DNA of 8,533 nucleotides, taken from contig VAWV01000046.1 in NCBI GenBank assembly GCA_005883295.1, positions 1 to 8,533 on the forward strand, given 5' to 3'. How positions within the stretch are numbered: position 1 is the first letter of the stretch; each line of letters begins with the position of its first letter. Of this stretch, positions 5,307 to 8,533 are shown piece after piece. Below the pieces are notes generated by a model. The model had not been told where the DNA came from, did not search any database, and saw only the letters and a program-made list of their open reading frames with translations. The stretch comes from Actinomycetota bacterium (GTDB lineage Bacteria; Actinomycetota; Thermoleophilia; Solirubrobacterales; Thermoleophilaceae). The translations under genes and the position numbers were made by a program.

Positions 5307-6126
5307 ATGGCGGAGGGGGGAACGAGGGTCGTCCTCATCACCGGCTGCTCCACCGGGATCGGCCGCGCCACGGCCGAGCGCCTGGCGGGGCACGGACACA
5401 CCGTCTACGCCACGGCGCGGCGACCCGAGTCGATCGCCGACCTCGAGGAGAAAGGGGTCGATGAACGCCGCGGTTGCTGCGGTCGAGCAGGCCGAGGGCG
5501 CCGTCGGCGCGCTCGTGAACAACGCCGGCTACAGCCAGTCGGGCGCGATCGAGGATGTGCCCATGGAGCAGGTCCGCAAGCAGTTCGAGACCAACGTGTT
5601 CGGCCTCATCCGGATGTGCCAGCTCGTCCTGCCCGGTATGCGGAAGCAGGGCGACGGCCGGATCGTGAACGTCAGCTCGATGGGCGGCAGGCTGGTCTTC
5701 CCGGGAGGGGGCATCTACCACGCCACCAAGCACGCGGTGGAGGCGCTGTCCGACGCGCTCCGCTTCGAGGTCCGGGGCTTCGGGGTCGGCGTCTCGATCA
5801 TCGAGCCGGGCCTGATCAAGACCGAGTTCGGGCATGCCGCAGTCGGTTCGATGGAGGGCACGATCGCGGACGACGGCGCCTACGGACGCTTCAACCGCGA
5901 GGTCGCGGCCAAGACGGCGGGCGCCTACGAGGGATCCATGTCGCGGATGGCGGCGCCTCCGGATGCGGTCGCGCGCGTGATCCAGCGGGCGATCGAGAGC
6001 CGGCGTCCCCGGCCCCGGTACGTGGTCACCGTCGGCGCACGCGCAATGCTGCTCACGAGGCGCCTGCTGCCGGACCGCGGCTGGGACGCCATGATGCGCT
6101 CGCAGTTCCCGCAGCCGCGCCCGTAG
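5307..6126 (+). pseudogene. Short-chain dehydrogenase/reductase (SDR), frameshifted by a small internal deletion
   Basis: From ATG 5307, 12 nt after the ACAD-2 stop, the protein starts as a classical SDR: VVLITGCSTGIGRATAERL carries the TGxxxGIG cofactor loop, then VYATARRPESIADLEEKG. The SDR sequence then resumes one frame over with SMNAAVAAVEQ (TCG at 5458), ALVNNAG, the serine in IVNVSSMGG, YHATK (catalytic Tyr and Lys), IIEPGLIKTEF and a stop at 6124-6126. The stretch normally lying between KG and SMN, about a dozen residues with an LDVTD-like cofactor contact, is absent, and the join leaves one extra base. The original frame runs on as unrelated sequence to 6146. ATG 5461, preceded by AGGAGAAAGGGG, could start a 221-residue fragment without the nucleotide-binding loop. 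It would have oxidised or reduced a hydroxy- or keto-intermediate. Confidence 0.83.
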
Positions 6127-6173
6127 ACCGCTTCACAAACGAGTGACACGCTCCCGGGCGACCCCGTGACACC

Positions 6174-8533
6174 ATGCCCGCCGTGACTCTGCGCAGGGGC
6201 GTCCCGGTGCTGGCCCTCGCCGCGGCGGCGGCCGGCGTCGCGAGCGCGGTGGTGCCCGTCAACGAGGTCGGGCCGAAGACCCGCATTCAGCCGAGCGGCC
6301 GGCTGCTGGCGCCGCCCGGCAAGCTCACCACGCTCGGGAACCACCCCGGCGGTGGCGCGCTCACGACCAACGCCCGCTTCCTGTGGACGCTCTCGGCCGG
6401 ACGCGGCCGCAACGACATCCGGATCGTGGAGGTCGTTACGAACGTCCACTGCAAGAAGGGCCCGAAGGGTGCGGCGTGCCGAGGGCGCCGCGACGCGCGC
6501 GTGGGACGCGTCGTGCAGGTGATCCCGATGCCCGGCGTGGACGGCGGGATCACGATGGCGCGGGACAACCGCACCGCCTACGTCTCGGGAACGCCCGAGT
6601 CGAGCCACAAGGACCAGCAGAGCCCTCCCGGCACCCCCGGCAAGCAGGGCGACGTGATCCACGTCTTCCATTACGACGGCAACACCGGGATCGCCACGCG
6701 CGCGGGGATCATCCCGGTGCCCCCGCCGGCGGGCGCGCCACTCCCCCAGGCCCTTCCCCAGCAGGGCGACTTCCCGGTCGGCCCGCCGATCCCGCAGAAC
6801 TTCCCGCCCACGAACACCCAGCCGGAGTCGTGGCCGCGCGACCTTGCCGTGAGCAAGGACGGCAAGACTCTGCTGGCCGCGCTCAACCTCGCAGACCGCG
6901 CCGCGATCATCGACACGAAGACAAAGCAGGTGCGCTACGTGAAGGTGGGCAGCTACCCGTACGGCGCGGCGATCACGCGCGACGGGCGCGGGCTGATCTC
7001 GAACGAGTCGGACGGGACCGTCTCGGTGATCGACCTGAAGGCGGGGACCAAGGTGAAGGACATCGCGGTGGGCGCCCACCTCACGCACCCGGAGGGGATC
7101 GTCGCCGACAGGCGCGCCGACCGCGCCTACGTTGCGGTTGCGGGCGAGGACCGGGTGGCGGTGATCGACACCAAGACGATGACGCTCTGGCGGCAGCTCA
7201 ACCTCCGCAGGGAGCCCGGCACCGGAACCGAGCCGACGCAGGTCTCGGTTGACCCGTACGGCTGCTTCCTGACCAGCGCCGACTCGGGTGAGGACGCCGT
7301 CGCCCTGTTCGCGCTGCGGCGGCCGTGCACGATCACGAAGCGCACTGTCGGCGGCCACAGCAAGATCACGGTGAAGGGCACGCAGCTGCCGTCGCCGGAC
7401 TACCTCGGCCGTATCCCGACCGCGTCCTACCCGGTCTTCGCAGCCCCCGAGCCGCATCTCAAGGCGGTCAGCTGGATCGCCGCGAAGGGCTTCGGCGTCG
7501 GGCCCAACCCGAACGGGCCGAACCCGCTCTCGAAGAAGAACAACGACAACCAGATCAACACCTTCCGCTACCTGCCCTCGATCGTCACCGGGACCGCGGG
7601 CGTGCTGCCCTTCCCTACAGCGAGGCAGCTCCAGGCCTACGACAGGCAGGCAACGAAGCAGCTACGGCCGGTCAACTTCGAGAAGCCGCCGGCCGGCTCG
7701 CCGATCGTCCCGCCGGGGGCGCCGGGCGGCGGGAAGATCAAGCACGTCTTCTACATCGTGCGCGAGAACCGCACCTACGACCAGGTGCTCGGCGACGACG
7801 CGCGCGGCAACGGCGACCCGAAGCTCGAGCTGTTCCCGTCGAGCATGACTCCGAACGCTCACGCGCTGGCAAAGCGCTTCCCGCTGCTGGACCACGTCTT
7901 CGCGAACTCGGAGGCCTCGATCGACGGCCACTTCTGGGCCGCGGCCTCCGCCGTCTCCGACTACGTGGTCAAGAACTGGCACCAGAACTACGGCGGCCGC
8001 AACCGCCCGTACGACTTCGGCGTGTACGCGGTGAGCTGGCCGCCCAAGGGCTTCCTGCTCGACCAGGCGCAGAGGCAGGGGATCTCCTACTTCAACTACG
8101 GCGAGGCGATCGCGGGCGACGTGCCGCTCACTGACAAGGACCGCGCCCCCGCGGAGAACCAGCAGGTGCAGGCGAAGTTCTCGAAGTCGGACCTCGGCGC
8201 GCCGGTGGGCTGCTATCCGAACGACGCTTACATCGGCGACAACGCGATCACGCAGGACGAGACCTGGGACTCCACGCCGCCTCCGGGCGCGCCGCCCAAC
8301 TCCGAGTCCCGCTTCGACTGCTTCCACAACCGCTTCATGACCGAGCTGGCCACGAACAGCGTGCCGGCGATGAACTTCATGGTCCTGCCGAGCGACCACA
8401 CCCAGGGGCTGTCGCCGGGCAAGCGCACGCCGCAGGCGATGGTCGCCGAGAACGACTACGCGCTGGGCCAGATCGTGGACCTGATCTCGCACTCGCCGGT
8501 GTGGAGCAGCTCCTTGATCCTGGTCGTTGAGGA
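6174..8533 (+). CDS. Secreted beta-propeller (YVTN/YncE-like) fused to phosphoesterase (phospholipase C-like), 3' incomplete
   Basis: Translation from ATG 6174 is open for 786 codons to the window edge. Residues 1-27 form a signal peptide (basic RR, then an Ala-rich hydrophobic segment). Residues about 40-380 form a propeller of the YVTN/YncE kind, with repeated units such as RAAIIDTKTKQVRYVKVGSYPYGAAI, TVSVIDLKAGTKV and RVAVIDTKTMTL. From about 523 an alkaline-phosphatase-superfamily phosphoesterase begins: HVFYIVRENRTYDQVLGD carries E531-N532 and T534, SIDGHFW (D584, H586) follows, and LPSDHTQG (D741-H742) looks like a metal-binding segment. The last residues LILVVEE lead into a further metal motif beyond the edge. 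Such fusions are secreted enzymes of unknown physiological substrate, and phosphate ester hydrolysis is inferred. No clear Shine-Dalgarno precedes the ATG. It starts 47 nt after the SDR and may be a separate unit. Confidence 0.85.
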   Translation, partial: MPAVTLRRGVPVLALAAAAAGVASAVVPVNEVGPKTRIQPSGRLLAPPGKLTTLGNHPGGGALTTNARFLWTLSAGRGRNDIRIVEVVTNVHCKKGPKGAACRGRRDARVGRVVQVIPMPGVDGGITMARDNRTAYVSGTPESSHKDQQSPPGTPGKQGDVIHVFHYDGNTGIATRAGIIPVPPPAGAPLPQALPQQGDFPVGPPIPQNFPPTNTQPESWPRDLAVSKDGKTLLAALNLADRAAIIDTKTKQVRYVKVGSYPYGAAITRDGRGLISNESDGTVSVIDLKAGTKVKDIAVGAHLTHPEGIVADRRADRAYVAVAGEDRVAVIDTKTMTLWRQLNLRREPGTGTEPTQVSVDPYGCFLTSADSGEDAVALFALRRPCTITKRTVGGHSKITVKGTQLPSPDYLGRIPTASYPVFAAPEPHLKAVSWIAAKGFGVGPNPNGPNPLSKKNNDNQINTFRYLPSIVTGTAGVLPFPTARQLQAYDRQATKQLRPVNFEKPPAGSPIVPPGAPGGGKIKHVFYIVRENRTYDQVLGDDARGNGDPKLELFPSSMTPNAHALAKRFPLLDHVFANSEASIDGHFWAAASAVSDYVVKNWHQNYGGRNRPYDFGVYAVSWPPKGFLLDQAQRQGISYFNYGEAIAGDVPLTDKDRAPAENQQVQAKFSKSDLGAPVGCYPNDAYIGDNAITQDETWDSTPPPGAPPNSESRFDCFHNRFMTELATNSVPAMNFMVLPSDHTQGLSPGKRTPQAMVAENDYALGQIVDLISHSPVWSSSLILVVE

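Noticed and set aside
6139..6156. AGTGACAC followed by GCTCCC before the propeller gene, resembling the core of the acyl-CoA operator
   Set aside because: Eight core bases match one strand of site 1, but the right half is offset by one base and the outer dyad is missing, so the match is probably by chance.
5925..7457. Long open minus-strand frame (about 510 codons) opposite the SDR tail and the propeller gene
   Set aside because: Its composition is Arg/Ala/Gly/Val/His-rich low-complexity sequence with no recognisable motif, and it lies antisense to a clearly conserved protein. Such frames are expected in G+C-rich DNA.

Overview
The window is G+C-rich, densely coding DNA. It has actinobacterial-style Shine-Dalgarno sequences, GTG and TTG starts, stop/start overlaps and a c-di-AMP riboswitch upstream of a wall-type secreted protein. 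Gene content and codon bias suggest a soil actinobacterium, possibly of the Thermoleophilia (Solirubrobacterales/Gaiellales type). That placement is inference, because no rRNA or marker gene is present.

Minus strand, 1-889: an enoyl-CoA hydratase/isomerase gene is followed, through a 4-base GTGA overlap, by the first 35 codons of an acyl-CoA carboxylase carboxyltransferase subunit that runs off the left edge. Plus strand, about 954-1612: a promoter, a c-di-AMP (ydaO-type) riboswitch and a small secreted CAP-domain protein, closed by a strong hairpin. Plus strand, 1761-2408: a secreted cupredoxin with a C-terminal FN3-like domain, followed by a G+C-rich hairpin and an unusual 75-bp palindrome.

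Plus strand, 2608-6126: a tight acyl-CoA operon holding an acyl-CoA dehydrogenase (ACAD-1), a SnoaL/NTF2-like protein, a second acyl-CoA dehydrogenase (ACAD-2) and a short-chain dehydrogenase (SDR). ACAD-1 and the SDR each carry an internal out-of-frame deletion. Compared with ACAD-2, ACAD-1 lacks about 64 nt covering a conserved FAD-contact motif. The SDR lacks roughly a dozen residues between the cofactor loop and NNAG. As written, both are broken genes. Plus strand, 6174 to the right edge: a large secreted YVTN/YncE-like beta-propeller fused to a phosphoesterase (phospholipase C-like) domain, incomplete at its 3' end.

The most informative regulatory signal is a near-perfect palindrome, with half-sites GTGGGAAGTG and CACTCCCCAC around a central T. 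It lies directly upstream of the enoyl-CoA hydratase (895-915), and a clear variant lies just upstream of ACAD-1 (2540-2560). This suggests that one dimeric repressor, probably TetR-like, controls the divergent acyl-CoA transcription units on both sides of the riboswitch and cupredoxin genes. The regulator itself is not in the window.

The acyl-CoA genes make chemical sense together: two flavin-dependent alpha,beta-desaturations, hydration, carboxylation and an alcohol/ketone redox step. They point to fatty, branched-chain or isoprenoid acyl-CoA catabolism with unknown substrate. No tRNA, rRNA, CRISPR array or transposase was seen, and no stretch longer than 300 bases lacks a gene.
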